Numbered from the stretch's first letter, positions 14,815 through 23,429 are shown. The stretch: 64,000 nucleotides of DNA from Chloroflexota bacterium (GCA_016838895.1 JAEKNU010000003.1:62001-126000), one strand, 5' to 3'. The notes: generated by a model from the letters alone, not told the origin. Program-made: numbers and translations.

Positions 14815-16596
14815 ATGGCGAACGAAAATGAATATGCTAGTTCACAACTATATCGAATCCGCCATTCAACTGCACATATCATGGCTGAAGCCGTTCTGGA
14901 AATGTTTCCGGACGCACAAATCGCCATTGGACCTGCAATTGATGACGGCTTTTACTATGACTTTGATTTACCACGCACACTGACTCCTGAAGATCTGACT
15001 CAGATCGAAAAGCGGATGAAGCACATCATCAAAGGGAATCATACTTTTAAAAAGGAAGTCTTGAGTGCGGATGAAGCACGCAAGTTTTTCGATGACCAAA
15101 TCTACAAAATTGAATTAATTGATGGCTTGCAAGCTGGTAACCTGGATGAGGACGGAAATGCGATCGAAGGTGCCGCAGAAATCTCAACGTTTACTCATAA
15201 CAAGTTTACTGACCTATGCCGTGGACCACATGTGGATAGCACAAAAGAGATCAATCCAAAGGCTGTCAAATTAATGAATGTGGCAGGTGCCTATTGGCGT
15301 GGGGACGAGAAACGCCCCATGCTGCAGCGCATCTATGGTACCGTTTGGGAAAAACCGGAACAATTACAGGAGTATCTCTGGAAATTGGAAGAAGCAAAAA
15401 AACGTGATCACCGCGTGATTGCCAAGCAATTGGATTTGTACAGTATGAATGAAGAAGTTGGCGCTGGTTTAATTCTTTGGCATCCCAACGGTGCAAAAAT
15501 CCGCAAGATCACAGAACAATTCTGGTCTGATGAACACGAAAAAGCCGGATACGATTTCGTTTACACACCTCATATCGGAAAAGCCCAATTATGGGAAACC
15601 AGTGGTCATTTGGGCTTTTATAAAGAAAACATGTATTCCCCGATGGAAATTGAAGGACAGGATTATTACATCAAACCTATGAATTGTCCTTTCCATCTGC
15701 ATATTTATAAGAATCGCAGTCATTCCTATCGGGAACTGCCCATTCGTTACGCAGAAGAAGGTACAGTATATCGTTACGAACGCAGTGGCGTTCTGCATGG
15801 CTTATTGCGCGTGCGTGGTTTTACCCAGGATGATGCCCATCATTTCTGTCGTCCTGATCAGATGCCGGATGAGATCGATATGGTGCTGAACTTCTGTCTG
15901 CATATTTTACGCTCCTTTGGCTTCACTGAATTTACCGCTTACTTAAGCACCAAACCAGAAAAATCCGTCGGCCCAGCCGAAAAATGGACAGCTGCAGAAA
16001 TCGCATTGGAAGAGGCGCTAAAACGTGCCGCTATTCCATACAAGGTTGATGAAGGTGGTGGCGCATTTTATGGTCCAAAAATTGACCTGAAAATTAACGA
16101 TGCCATCGGCCGTGAATGGCAGCTCTCGACCATTCAATTTGATTTCAATCTTGCCGAACGCTTCGATCTTAGCTATATTGGTGAAGATGGACAACAGCAT
16201 CAGCCTTATATGATCCATCGTGCTCTGCTCGGTAGCCTGGAACGCTTCTTCGGCGTACTGATTGAACATTATGCCGGTGCTTTTCCCGTTTGGCTTTCGC
16301 CTAAGCAAGCCGTGCTCATTCCTATTGCAGATCGTCATCTTGATTATGCTTTTGAGGTTGAGAAAAAACTCAAGCAGGCAGGATTCCGTGTTTATGTCGA
16401 TGAGCGCAGCGAGCGCATGAATTCCAAAATCCGCGATGCCCAAAATCAGAAAATACCATATATGCTGGTCGTCGGAGATCAGGAAATGGAAGCCGGTCAG
16501 GTTGCCTTGCGCAAACGAGGGGGTGAAAACCCTGGTGCCATGGATATTGACAGCTTCATCAGTCTGGCAAAATCTGAAATTGATCAAAAAATATAA
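14815..16596 (+). CDS. thrS: Threonyl-tRNA synthetase, TGS-less
   Basis: A 593-residue class II synthetase. The usual N-terminal TGS domain (about 60 residues) is absent; the protein starts directly with the editing domain (HSTAHIM near residue 18 and CRGPHV near 134, supplying the Zn-site His/Cys). The catalytic core follows, with motif 1 near ILWHPNGAKIR, motif 2 in YRYERSGVLHGLLRVRGFTQDD, the Zn-binding Cys in MNCPFH, motif 3 in LLGSLERFFG, and the anticodon-binding domain at 500-593. I start at ATG 14815 with GGAGGT eight bases upstream. It is controlled by the T-box leader. A terminator follows at 16613. Confidence 0.97.
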   Translation: MANENEYASSQLYRIRHSTAHIMAEAVLEMFPDAQIAIGPAIDDGFYYDFDLPRTLTPEDLTQIEKRMKHIIKGNHTFKKEVLSADEARKFFDDQIYKIELIDGLQAGNLDEDGNAIEGAAEISTFTHNKFTDLCRGPHVDSTKEINPKAVKLMNVAGAYWRGDEKRPMLQRIYGTVWEKPEQLQEYLWKLEEAKKRDHRVIAKQLDLYSMNEEVGAGLILWHPNGAKIRKITEQFWSDEHEKAGYDFVYTPHIGKAQLWETSGHLGFYKENMYSPMEIEGQDYYIKPMNCPFHLHIYKNRSHSYRELPIRYAEEGTVYRYERSGVLHGLLRVRGFTQDDAHHFCRPDQMPDEIDMVLNFCLHILRSFGFTEFTAYLSTKPEKSVGPAEKWTAAEIALEEALKRAAIPYKVDEGGGAFYGPKIDLKINDAIGREWQLSTIQFDFNLAERFDLSYIGEDGQQHQPYMIHRALLGSLERFFGVLIEHYAGAFPVWLSPKQAVLIPIADRHLDYAFEVEKKLKQAGFRVYVDERSERMNSKIRDAQNQKIPYMLVVGDQEMEAGQVALRKRGGENPGAMDIDSFISLAKSEIDQKI

Positions 16597-16612
16597 TATT
16601 TACACTTGTTAT

Positions 16613-16643
16613 AAAGCTGGTTTTTTACTACAAAACCAGCTTT
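16613..16643 (+). terminator. Terminator after thrS
   Basis: AAAGCTGGTTTT (16613-16624) pairs with AAAACCAGCTTT (16632-16643), a 12-bp stem just past the thrS stop. Confidence 0.75.
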
Positions 16644-16681
16644 ATCGATTAATTATTTGGCTAATTCTCATATTGATCAAG

Positions 16682-16711
16682 TTGACGGGGTAAGCGCACC
16701 TGTGGTATATT
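16682..16711 (+). promoter_or_regulatory. Candidate promoter of infC operon
   Basis: TTGACG (16682-16687) and TATATT (16706-16711) are 18 bases apart, giving a leader of about 70 bases before infC. Confidence 0.5.
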
Positions 16712-16785
16712 TCTAATGATTAATTGTCGTTGAAAGTAAAAAATCAACCTTATTTAATTCACAATTTTAAGGAAAGGAGTCTACT

Positions 16786-17520
16786 ATCAGTACTTCAGAA
16801 TTTCGTGTTAATAATGCCATTCGTGAACCCGTTGTAAGACTGATTGGTCCGGATGGAACAAATTTGGGTGAAGTGCCCACTACTAAAGCATTGGAGATCG
16901 CTGTTGAAGCAGACCTTGATCTGGTTGAGGTTTCTCCAAATGTGAAGCCGCCTGTTTGTCGGGTTATGGACTACGGGAAATTCCTGTATGAAAAAACCAA
17001 GAAAGAACGTGAAGCACGCAAAACACAAGTAAAAATTGAGATGAAGGAAATTCGGTTGCGTCCGAAAACCAATGAACATCATCGCTCTTTTAAAACGCGT
17101 GATGCCCGACGCTGGTTGGATAGCGGGATGAAGGTTAAAGTAACCATTCGATTCCGCGGCCGCGAAATTACTTATCCGGAAATCGCATTAAATGATTTGA
17201 AGGAAATTGCTGAAGAACTCGCTGATATCTCAGTCATTGAACAGAAACCGAATATGGAAGGTCGCGTTATGACCATGATATTGGGCCCCATTACTGCGAA
17301 AACAAAGAAAAAACCTGCTCAACCCAAAGAGGTAGCCAGCAAGGGAACCGTCAAAACTGAGAAAAAAGAAAAAGCCCCTCAAGCAAAAGCGCCCAAAGTC
17401 GAAACGCCTAAAGCAGAAGCACCTAAAGTAGAAGCTCCCAAAGCCGAAGCAACCAAAGAAGATAAGCCAAAAGCAAAAGCGACTAAAGCAAAAATACCGA
17501 AAGCCGAAGCGAAAGAATAA
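16786..17520 (+). CDS. infC: Translation initiation factor IF-3, AUC start
   Basis: A 244-residue IF-3. The in-frame sequence before residue 27 contains no ATG, GTG or TTG back to a stop at 16768, yet ISTSEFRVNNAIREPVVRLI is the conserved IF-3 N-terminus. The only sensible start is ATC at 16786, with AGGAG seven bases upstream. E. coli infC likewise uses a rare AUU start, through which IF-3 represses its own synthesis. N-domain residues are about 1-75 and C-domain 85-170 (MKEIRLRPKTNEHHRSFKTR). A Lys/Ala/Pro-rich tail of about 65 residues with PKAEAPKVEAPK-type repeats is beyond the usual length of about 180. First gene of the infC-rpmI-rplT operon. Confidence 0.95.
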   Translation: MSTSEFRVNNAIREPVVRLIGPDGTNLGEVPTTKALEIAVEADLDLVEVSPNVKPPVCRVMDYGKFLYEKTKKEREARKTQVKIEMKEIRLRPKTNEHHRSFKTRDARRWLDSGMKVKVTIRFRGREITYPEIALNDLKEIAEELADISVIEQKPNMEGRVMTMILGPITAKTKKKPAQPKEVASKGTVKTEKKEKAPQAKAPKVETPKAEAPKVEAPKAEATKEDKPKAKATKAKIPKAEAKE

Positions 17521-17589
17521 GGTTATTTTATTAAATAGTCATGTACTGTATATGGATTACAGTTAATTTCATTAATAGGAGTAGTTGCA

Positions 17590-17817
17590 GTGCCTACAAA
17601 GGTAAAAAAGTACAAACTAAAAACCCATAAAGCAACCTCAAAACGGTTCCGCATGACGGGTTCAGGTATGCTTGTGCGTACAAAAGGCGGTAAGAGCCAT
17701 TTACGCCGACGTACATCCAAGCGAACCAAAGCATTATTGTCTGAGATGGTTCCCGTACAGGGAAAAGGCTTCATCAAACGAATTAAACGTCTCGCCCCCT
17801 ACATGAAGCTGAGATAG
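17590..17817 (+). CDS. rpmI: 50S ribosomal protein L35
   Basis: A 75-residue basic protein with the L35 signature: KVKKYKLKTHKATSKRFRMTGSG and KSHLRRRTSKRTKALL. The start is GTG at 17590 with AGGAG eight bases upstream. It is about ten residues longer than the common length. It lies 69 bases after infC and 89 bases before rplT, the classical infC-rpmI-rplT order. Confidence 0.96.
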   Translation: MPTKVKKYKLKTHKATSKRFRMTGSGMLVRTKGGKSHLRRRTSKRTKALLSEMVPVQGKGFIKRIKRLAPYMKLR

Positions 17818-17906
17818 TAAATCGTTATTTATTCATTTTTAGTGCGGCCGTTGAGTGTGAATAACTGGTTAAGACCGGCGCTCAGGGGTACGCAAGGAGT
17901 TGAATT

Positions 17907-18257
17907 ATGGCTCGAGTAAAAAGTGGCCCATCTGGAAATCGGCGACATAAAAAAATATTGAAGCTGACCAAAGGCCAATACGGTACCAAGCACCGCCTAT
18001 TCCGCCGTGCGAATGAGGCCATGCTGAAAAGCTTATGGTACGCATATCGTGACCGCCGCGTTCGCAAACGTGATCTGCGCAGATTGTGGATCACTCGTAT
18101 TAACGCTGCTGCACGTCTGAATGGCATTTCCTACAGCAAACTGATTCATGCGCTGAAGAAAGCTAACATCATTATCAATCGTAAAATGTTGGCCGATATT
18201 GCCGTTCGCGATCCAAAAGCTTTCACTGCTGTGGTCGAACAAGCCAAAGCCGGTTAA
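17907..18257 (+). CDS. rplT: 50S ribosomal protein L20
   Basis: A 116-residue L20: [20 protein letters not shown], the long basic helix ([20 protein letters not shown]) and the globular C-terminal domain ([17 protein letters not shown]). Length is standard. ATG with AAGGAG upstream. L20 is essential for 50S assembly and in other bacteria represses this operon by binding its mRNA; the 89-base rpmI-rplT spacer or the leader could hold such a site, which I cannot define. A terminator follows directly. Confidence 0.97.
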   Translation: MARVKSGPSGNRRHKKILKLTKGQYGTKHRLFRRANEAMLKSLWYAYRDRRVRKRDLRRLWITRINAAARLNGISYSKLIHALKKANIIINRKMLADIAVRDPKAFTAVVEQAKAG

Positions 18258-18277
18258 TCCATACACATGAACTTGAT

Positions 18278-18310
18278 AAAAATGGGATGATCTAATCATC
18301 CCATTTTTTG
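18278..18310 (+). terminator. Terminator of the infC operon
   Basis: AAAAATGGGATGA (18278-18290) pairs with TCATCCCATTTTT (18296-18308), with a T-run at the end. A textbook rho-independent terminator after rplT. Confidence 0.9.
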
Positions 18311-18319
18311 TTTTTGCAA

Positions 18320-18325
18320 TACAAT
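18320..18325 (+). promoter_or_regulatory. -10 element set for a leaderless macrodomain mRNA
   Basis: TACAAT ends seven bases before the ATG at 18333, where transcription would start at or next to the AUG. There is no ribosome binding site between the rplT terminator and the ATG. The same -10/ATG spacing is seen at three other genes in the window. Confidence 0.45.
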
Positions 18326-18332
18326 TAACAGC

Positions 18333-18905
18333 ATGAAAAAGATTTTGCCATTCCAAATTTCGTTATCCCCCCATACCATTCTGATGATCAATCAAGGTGA
18401 TTTGACTCTTGAAGACGCAGATGTGATTGTTAATGCTGCCAACCGCCATTTGGAACACGGCGGGGGTATCGCACGGGCAATTTCGCTCAATGGCGGACCA
18501 ATCATCAACGAGGAAAGCCAACGCTGGATTGCAGAACATGGTACGGTTCCTCATCACTCCCCAGCCGTTACCAGCGCAGGGACATTGCCGGCAAAATATG
18601 TCTTCCATGCTGTAGGTCCCATCTGGGGTTCAGGAGATGAAGAAAACAAACTGCAACAAGCCATCAAAGGATGTCTGCAAAAAATGGACGAGATGAATCT
18701 TGCTTGTATTACTTTCCCGGCCATATCCACAGGGATTTTTCGCTTTCCCAAAGACCTGGCAGCCGGGATCTTTTTCGAGACATTCAAAGCCTATTTTTCA
18801 AATCATCCATCCAGTTCAATCAAGGAAGTTCGTCTGGTACTGTTTGATCAGCCAACCATTAATGCATTTCTTCAAGCAGCCCAGATTGCTTTCAAGGGTA
18901 CCTAA
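18333..18905 (+). CDS. Macrodomain protein (ADP-ribose binding)
   Basis: A 190-residue single macrodomain. Recognisable elements are GDLTLEDADVIVNAANRHLEHGGG (residues 22-45, with the NAAN and GGG loops that hold ADP-ribose), HAVGPIWG, and PAISTGIFRFP. Relatives remove ADP-ribose from proteins or deacetylate O-acetyl-ADP-ribose, as in YmdB/TM1506-like proteins. It lies six bases upstream of the RNA methyltransferase gene, so the two and the DUF711 gene are probably one transcript. No ribosome binding site is visible; it may be translated from a leaderless mRNA. Confidence 0.9.
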   Translation: MKKILPFQISLSPHTILMINQGDLTLEDADVIVNAANRHLEHGGGIARAISLNGGPIINEESQRWIAEHGTVPHHSPAVTSAGTLPAKYVFHAVGPIWGSGDEENKLQQAIKGCLQKMDEMNLACITFPAISTGIFRFPKDLAAGIFFETFKAYFSNHPSSSIKEVRLVLFDQPTINAFLQAAQIAFKGT

Positions 18906-18911
18906 ATTCTT

Positions 18912-19688
18912 ATGATTACATCCAGAAAAAATCCAAAAATTCAACAGCTACGCGCATTATTGGCAAAAAAGAGCCTACGTCAACAATCTTCACAATGTGT
19001 ACTGGAAGGTGTGCGTTTGCTGGAAGAAGCCCTAGATGCCAAATGGCAGCCCCTATTTGGCTTTCATAGCACCCCACTTGATCAACGTTCACAGGCCGTT
19101 CTTCAGCACCTTTCACAATGCGCAGCAGAGATGGAAGAAGTTCCCAAGGATTTACTGCAATATATGGCAGATACCCAAAATCCGCAGGGTATTATCGCTG
19201 TCTTTGAACAAAAACCACTGCCCATCCCGGATTCACCTACTTTTGTACTCATACTGGATGCCTTGCGTGATCCTGGTAATTTGGGCACCATTTTACGTAG
19301 TGCTGCCGCAGCGGGGGTTGATCTGGTGCTGCTCAGTGATGATTGCGCAGATCCATACTCGCCAAAAGTATTGCGCTCCGGTATGGGGGCTCAATTTCGT
19401 TTACCGCTCTCCACCCATCCAATCCCGGATATCCTATCCTTCTGTCAGAAACATACGCTGGCATTATTCATCGCAGACTCCAATACCGGAAACTCTTGTT
19501 GGCAAGAAAAATATGACCGTCCCCTGGCGTTGGTGATCGGCAATGAAGCCAACGGACCCTCACCTACTTTCCACACAGCATATGCAAAATCCATCAATAT
19601 CCCCATGCCCGGTAACTTTGAATCACTTAATGCCGCTGTTGCATCCGGAATTTTGATGTTTGAAATCGTTAAGCAGAGGCAACAATGA
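18912..19688 (+). CDS. SpoU/TrmH-family RNA 2'-O-methyltransferase
   Basis: A 258-residue SPOUT methyltransferase. An N-terminal L30e-like RNA-binding part (about 1-95, KNPKIQQLRALLAKK...VLEGVRLLEEAL) precedes the knotted catalytic domain with motif 1 LDALRDPGNLGTILRSAAAAG, motif 2 LVIGNEANGPS and motif 3 INIPMPGNFESLNAAVASGI. This matches the rRNA 2'-O-methyltransferase group (TsnR/RlmB-like); the modified nucleotide is unknown. Its stop overlaps the next start by four bases (ATGA), which points to translational coupling with the DUF711 gene. Confidence 0.92.
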   Translation: MITSRKNPKIQQLRALLAKKSLRQQSSQCVLEGVRLLEEALDAKWQPLFGFHSTPLDQRSQAVLQHLSQCAAEMEEVPKDLLQYMADTQNPQGIIAVFEQKPLPIPDSPTFVLILDALRDPGNLGTILRSAAAAGVDLVLLSDDCADPYSPKVLRSGMGAQFRLPLSTHPIPDILSFCQKHTLALFIADSNTGNSCWQEKYDRPLALVIGNEANGPSPTFHTAYAKSINIPMPGNFESLNAAVASGILMFEIVKQRQQ

Positions 19689-20926
19689 AAATTCGTTCCA
19701 TTACATTTTTCTTTCATCCCAACAATCAAAAAGAATTCCTGCCTGATTTGGCAAAAAAAGCGCAACAACTAAAATCAGCATTCAGCCAAAACAATATTGA
19801 AGTTCAGACTATACGCCTGGCAACGACACCCTATGCCACATGGCTGCCCGAAGAACAATCAGAGAAAATCAAGCACATAAAATCACTTGAAGCCAAAGCC
19901 AGTGGTTTGGGCTTCGAGTATCTATCCATTGGTCCGGCAGACATCGCAGATCAAAACTGCGCCGAGGAAATTCCAGCTATTTTAGCAGTCACCCAAAATG
20001 TTTTCATGACCGGTATGATCGCCGATCAACAGAATGGCGTTTCCCTTCCCGCCGTCAGGCGTGCGGCTGAAATCATATACAAAGCCAAAAGCATCACCCC
20101 GGACGGTTTCACCAATTTACGGTATGCTGCCCTGGCAAACGTACCCCCAGAGATTCCTTTCTTCCCTTCTGCCTATCATCAGGGAGCATCTCCTGCCTTT
20201 GCCATTGCAGTGGAATGCGCTGATGAAGCTGTGCTAGCTTTTGGTCAGGCGCAAAGTCTACACGAAGCCCGCGCCAATCTGCTAACACGTCTACAATCTG
20301 CTGCGGATAAAATGCAAAATATCATTAATCAATTGGCAAACGCTCTCGATATTCCCTTTATGGGTTTTGATTTCTCCCTTGCGCCATTCCCGGAAGACAG
20401 CTGTTCGTTGGGGAAAGCATTAGAAACGCTGGGTATTGCCCGCATCGGTGAATCCGGTTCACTGGCTGCGGCAGCATTCATCGCCGACACACTGGATCAG
20501 GGCACATGGTTGCGTAGTGGTTTCAACGGTTTAATGATGCCAGTCCTTGAGGATTCCATCCTGGCCAAACGCTCCATCGAGCAAACATTGACCCTCAAAG
20601 ATCTGCTGCTTTATTCAGCGGTGTGCGGCATCGGCCTGGATACCGTCCCACTACCCGGAGATTGCTCTCAGGAAACCATTTATGCCATATTACTGGATGT
20701 GGCAGCCCTAGCTATTCGCTTGAATAAACCGCTCACTGCCCGTCTCATGCCGGTGCCCGGACTGAAAGCAGGTGATAAAACGGACTTTGATTTTGAGTAT
20801 TTCGAAAATGGCGCTGCTTTAGCAACCAGTGCACATCCTCTATCGGGATTATTAACTGGAAACGAACAAATTCAATTAAAGCCCCGACAAGCGTATAAAA
20901 AAAATTGGCATACAAAAAGCCGTTGA
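19685..20926 (+). CDS. DUF711 family protein
   Basis: A 413-residue protein of the DUF711 (UPF0210-like) family. It opens MKIRSITFFFHP and has the family's conserved stretches GMIADQQNGVSLPAVRRAAE, SPAFAIAVECADEAV, and FDFSLAPFPEDSCSLGKAL. The structure resembles pyruvate-formate-lyase-like barrels in known members, but no activity is established. The start overlaps the methyltransferase stop (ATGA). It ends in a terminator hairpin that overlaps its own stop codon. Confidence 0.85.
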   Translation: MKIRSITFFFHPNNQKEFLPDLAKKAQQLKSAFSQNNIEVQTIRLATTPYATWLPEEQSEKIKHIKSLEAKASGLGFEYLSIGPADIADQNCAEEIPAILAVTQNVFMTGMIADQQNGVSLPAVRRAAEIIYKAKSITPDGFTNLRYAALANVPPEIPFFPSAYHQGASPAFAIAVECADEAVLAFGQAQSLHEARANLLTRLQSAADKMQNIINQLANALDIPFMGFDFSLAPFPEDSCSLGKALETLGIARIGESGSLAAAAFIADTLDQGTWLRSGFNGLMMPVLEDSILAKRSIEQTLTLKDLLLYSAVCGIGLDTVPLPGDCSQETIYAILLDVAALAIRLNKPLTARLMPVPGLKAGDKTDFDFEYFENGAALATSAHPLSGLLTGNEQIQLKPRQAYKKNWHTKSR

Positions 20927-20944
20927 GATTCAACGGCTTCAATT
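20917..20944 (+). terminator. Terminator overlapping DUF711 stop
   Basis: AAGCCGTTGA (20917-20926) pairs with TCAACGGCTT (20930-20939), with a loop of three bases. The TGA stop codon is part of the stem. A-rich sequence before and T-rich sequence after let it work in both directions between the converging genes. Confidence 0.8.
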
Positions 20945-20967
20945 TTATATTTTGCCTTGCGTTTAAT

Positions 20968-21711
20968 TTACTGATGTACCTGTCGGAAGTGAATGATAAT
21001 CAGGTTTTTATCACAGCCTTCGTAGGTATCAAAGTAAACCCGCTCAGACAATGGCAAATTGGATTGGTCAACCAGACGCAGCCAAAAATTATGTACGGTG
21101 CTGTAGGGTTCATCACTGATTTTGAATTCATACCCGGCCGGACCATATTGCAAGGCAGTACCAGTCAGGCTAGTCAACAATATCGTACGGCCATCCTGCT
21201 GCCCGCCCAATTGAATACCTACACCAGTGTATGGACTGCCCTGAACATCCATGACCTGCCCCCCAACGCCCATCCAGTTGCATTCTCCATCCAAACCGGA
21301 TAATTCCGGTTTTAACAGTGAAGCCTGTATCGCTGATGGTGCACTCTTCAATTCAAACTGATAATAACCGCTGGCCACATCGGTCACTTCGCTTTCAATG
21401 GTTTCAAGGGTCATACCCTCATCCGGCAATAAGGTTGCCAAAATCGCGGTGGGAGTTGCAGTACCTTCAAACAACTTTTCCTCACTAATCGTGGGCGTCC
21501 ATGTTGGAGGCAAACTTGGTGGAGTAGCTGTACTGGTGGGTAATATAATAGGTGCCGGTAAGGTCGGTGGCGGAAATGGATTCACTGATGAAGCCGGGTT
21601 GCTAAATATCATTAATACTACTACGATCATACCAACCATGCCAAATAAGCCCAGAAAACTTAGTACATTCCAGACACCATCCAATCTTCCTTTATTATCG
21701 TTTTGAGTCAT
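20968..21711 (-). CDS. Membrane-anchored hypothetical protein with Pro/Thr linker
   Basis: A 247-residue protein: short cytosolic N-terminus, one membrane helix (FLGLFGMVGMIVVVLMIF, about residues 18-36), a Pro/Thr-rich linker to about residue 100, and a C-terminal domain with beta-strand character and two Cys (GLDGECNWMGVGGQVMDV ... YEGCDKNLIII). The C-terminal 130 residues are outside the cell by this topology. I do not recognise the domain; similar single-pass proteins with these linkers are frequent in Anaerolineae. The next gene upstream on this strand, a PpiC-like lipoprotein, ends 50 bases before its start, so they may be cotranscribed. Confidence 0.72.
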   Translation of the reverse strand: MTQNDNKGRLDGVWNVLSFLGLFGMVGMIVVVLMIFSNPASSVNPFPPPTLPAPIILPTSTATPPSLPPTWTPTISEEKLFEGTATPTAILATLLPDEGMTLETIESEVTDVASGYYQFELKSAPSAIQASLLKPELSGLDGECNWMGVGGQVMDVQGSPYTGVGIQLGGQQDGRTILLTSLTGTALQYGPAGYEFKISDEPYSTVHNFWLRLVDQSNLPLSERVYFDTYEGCDKNLIIIHFRQVHQ

Positions 21712-21761
21712 AGGCGCATATCCTTCTCGTTGTTACGCTTTCCGGTAATCTGATTTATTGT

Positions 21762-22679
21762 CTATGGTACAGAAATAATAATTTCTGCATTATCACGCTC
21801 GGCTTGCAGCCAATCCTCAATCGCTTTCAATTGTATCCCTTTTCTTGCATCAAGCGACAATGGATGATCTTCCCGAGCGTACACATAAACGATGTGAAAC
21901 CCTAGTTCACTTTCAATTACATCGCTAAAATGTCCTGGTTGTAAAGCAAACACAGCTTCATCCACTTGCGGCTGGAGCAAATATCCTTGCGGGAACCAAC
22001 CTAAATCACCACCGGTAACAGAATCGTATTGATATGCTAGTGTTGCAAATTCCACGCCAACTTCTAATTGGTTTATTACTGCATCCGCCAGATTTCGATC
22101 TGAGAGTAAGATCTGTCTAGCTTTGATTTGTTCCACTGCATCAGGCGCAGCATCAGCTACTATTTGAATCTGGCAAACTTCTAGTATCGAATTTGCCAGT
22201 ACAATCTTGAATTCTTCTTCTGAATATCCGCGTATCGTTAACCAATCGTCAATAGTTTGCCCTTCCGGTAATTGATTGAGCAGATTTTCCCAATCTTCTT
22301 GTACATGATTTTGATCAGCAATACATCCATTTTGATTTGCAGCCCGCAAAATCAGCATTTTATTGATTAACTGATCCAACACATATTGTTCAGGGTTTTC
22401 AACGGGGTTTGTTTGTTCAGAACTTTCTTTAACAATTTGATAGCGTTGCAACTCACGCTGATAATCTTCTAATAAATACCCTTGTCCATCAATGGAAAAT
22501 GCCATAGGTATCGGTGTCGCAGAAGCTGTAACTGTAGGTAATAATGCCTCGGCGGTTTGCGTTCCAGATATGGGGTCTGGTCCCAGGTTAATGCCGCCGT
22601 TGCAACTGGTTACCCCCATAAATTGGACAATAACAATGCATGAGAGAAACAGTTTTGATATTGTCATTCTTGTTTTCAT
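21762..22679 (-). CDS. PpiC/SurA-type peptidyl-prolyl isomerase lipoprotein
   Basis: A 305-residue exported protein. The signal peptide ends in a lipobox (VTSC, Cys near residue 26), then a short Thr-rich linker. Residues 60-180 form a SurA/PrsA-like N-terminal chaperone segment, and residues 185-280 a parvulin domain (IKARQILLSDRNLADAVINQL, GGDLGWFPQG, FSDVIESELGFHIVYV). It probably helps fold exported proteins at the outer face of the membrane. There is no ribosome binding site; TATAAT lies seven bases before the ATG, which suggests a leaderless mRNA. Confidence 0.9.
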   Translation of the reverse strand: MKTRMTISKLFLSCIVIVQFMGVTSCNGGINLGPDPISGTQTAEALLPTVTASATPIPMAFSIDGQGYLLEDYQRELQRYQIVKESSEQTNPVENPEQYVLDQLINKMLILRAANQNGCIADQNHVQEDWENLLNQLPEGQTIDDWLTIRGYSEEEFKIVLANSILEVCQIQIVADAAPDAVEQIKARQILLSDRNLADAVINQLEVGVEFATLAYQYDSVTGGDLGWFPQGYLLQPQVDEAVFALQPGHFSDVIESELGFHIVYVYAREDHPLSLDARKGIQLKAIEDWLQAERDNAEIIISVP

Positions 22680-22686
22680 TCTGTTG

Positions 22687-22692
22687 ATTATA
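22687..22692 (-). promoter_or_regulatory. -10 element set for leaderless PpiC-like gene
   Basis: On the minus strand TATAAT is followed by seven bases (CAACAGA) and the ATG at 22679. No Shine-Dalgarno sequence fits in that space. The -35 region is weak. Confidence 0.55.
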
Positions 22693-22828
22693 CCGTTTAC
22701 ATGATGGTTTTACCAGTCAGAATCCGGTTATGAAGCATGGGTTGGATTAATATTCTTAAAATATGTTGTGTGGACAATTGCAATTTTCTTGCCAGAGTAA
22801 TTTTAAGATTAAAGCTTGTCTGTTTAAC

Positions 22829-22914
22829 TTGAATCTGACCTTGTTCTATGTTAAAATCATAATCGCTAGTATATATACACTATTCCCTTCTTGCACCCCC
22901 TATATCTGGGGGGT
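22829..22914 (+). promoter_or_regulatory. nrdR promoter with two candidate NrdR boxes
   Basis: TTGAAT (22829-22834) and TAAAAT (22852-22857), 17 bases apart, form the promoter. Downstream are two palindromes: GTATATATAC (22869-22878) and ACCCCC TATATCT GGGGGGT (22895-22914). Their centres are 31 bases apart. NrdR is known to bind paired AT-centred palindromes separated by whole helical turns, so an autoregulatory site pair is plausible. The outer bases do not match the usual ACAC/GTGT flanks. Confidence 0.4.
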
Positions 22915-22976
22915 TCAATTTTTCAATGTTCTATTATTAAAAATAACAACTTTATTAATACTTCCGGAGAAGAGCA

Positions 22977-23429
22977 TTGCGCTGTCCATATTGTCAATCT
23001 GAAAAATCAAGAGTTCTTGATACCTCTCACGACAGTAAAGGGGGCGTCAGACGACGCAGAGAATGTGAAATCTGCCAGCAGCGCTTTACAACCATTGAGC
23101 GGGCAATTCTCAGTACACCTCTCATTATAAAAAAAGACGGAACCCGTGAGGAATTCAATCGGGACAAATTGATGCATGGCATTCGTATCTCATGCGCTAA
23201 ACGTCCTGTTTCCGGTGCGGATATTGATCGTCTGGTTGGTGAGGTGGAGTCATCCCTGCAGCGGTTAGGTCGATCAGATGCACCATCCCGATACATCGGT
23301 GATATGGTCATTTCAGGACTCAAAGAATTGGATCAGATTGCCTATATCCGCTATGCCATCGTCTACTTGCACATGGACGAATTGGGCGAAATCAAGAAGG
23401 AAATAGAACGCCTATTAGAAGAAGGATGA
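22977..23429 (+). CDS. nrdR: Transcriptional repressor NrdR
   Basis: A 150-residue NrdR. The N-terminal zinc ribbon ([16 protein letters not shown]...[12 protein letters not shown]) is followed by an ATP-cone domain from about residue 46 ([18 protein letters not shown]...). It binds dATP/ATP and represses ribonucleotide reductase genes. The start is TTG at 22977 with GGAGA eight bases upstream. Its stop overlaps the nrdJ start (ATGA), so repressor and reductase are cotranscribed and coupled. Confidence 0.96.
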   Translation: MRCPYCQSEKSRVLDTSHDSKGGVRRRRECEICQQRFTTIERAILSTPLIIKKDGTREEFNRDKLMHGIRISCAKRPVSGADIDRLVGEVESSLQRLGRSDAPSRYIGDMVISGLKELDQIAYIRYAIVYLHMDELGEIKKEIERLLEEG

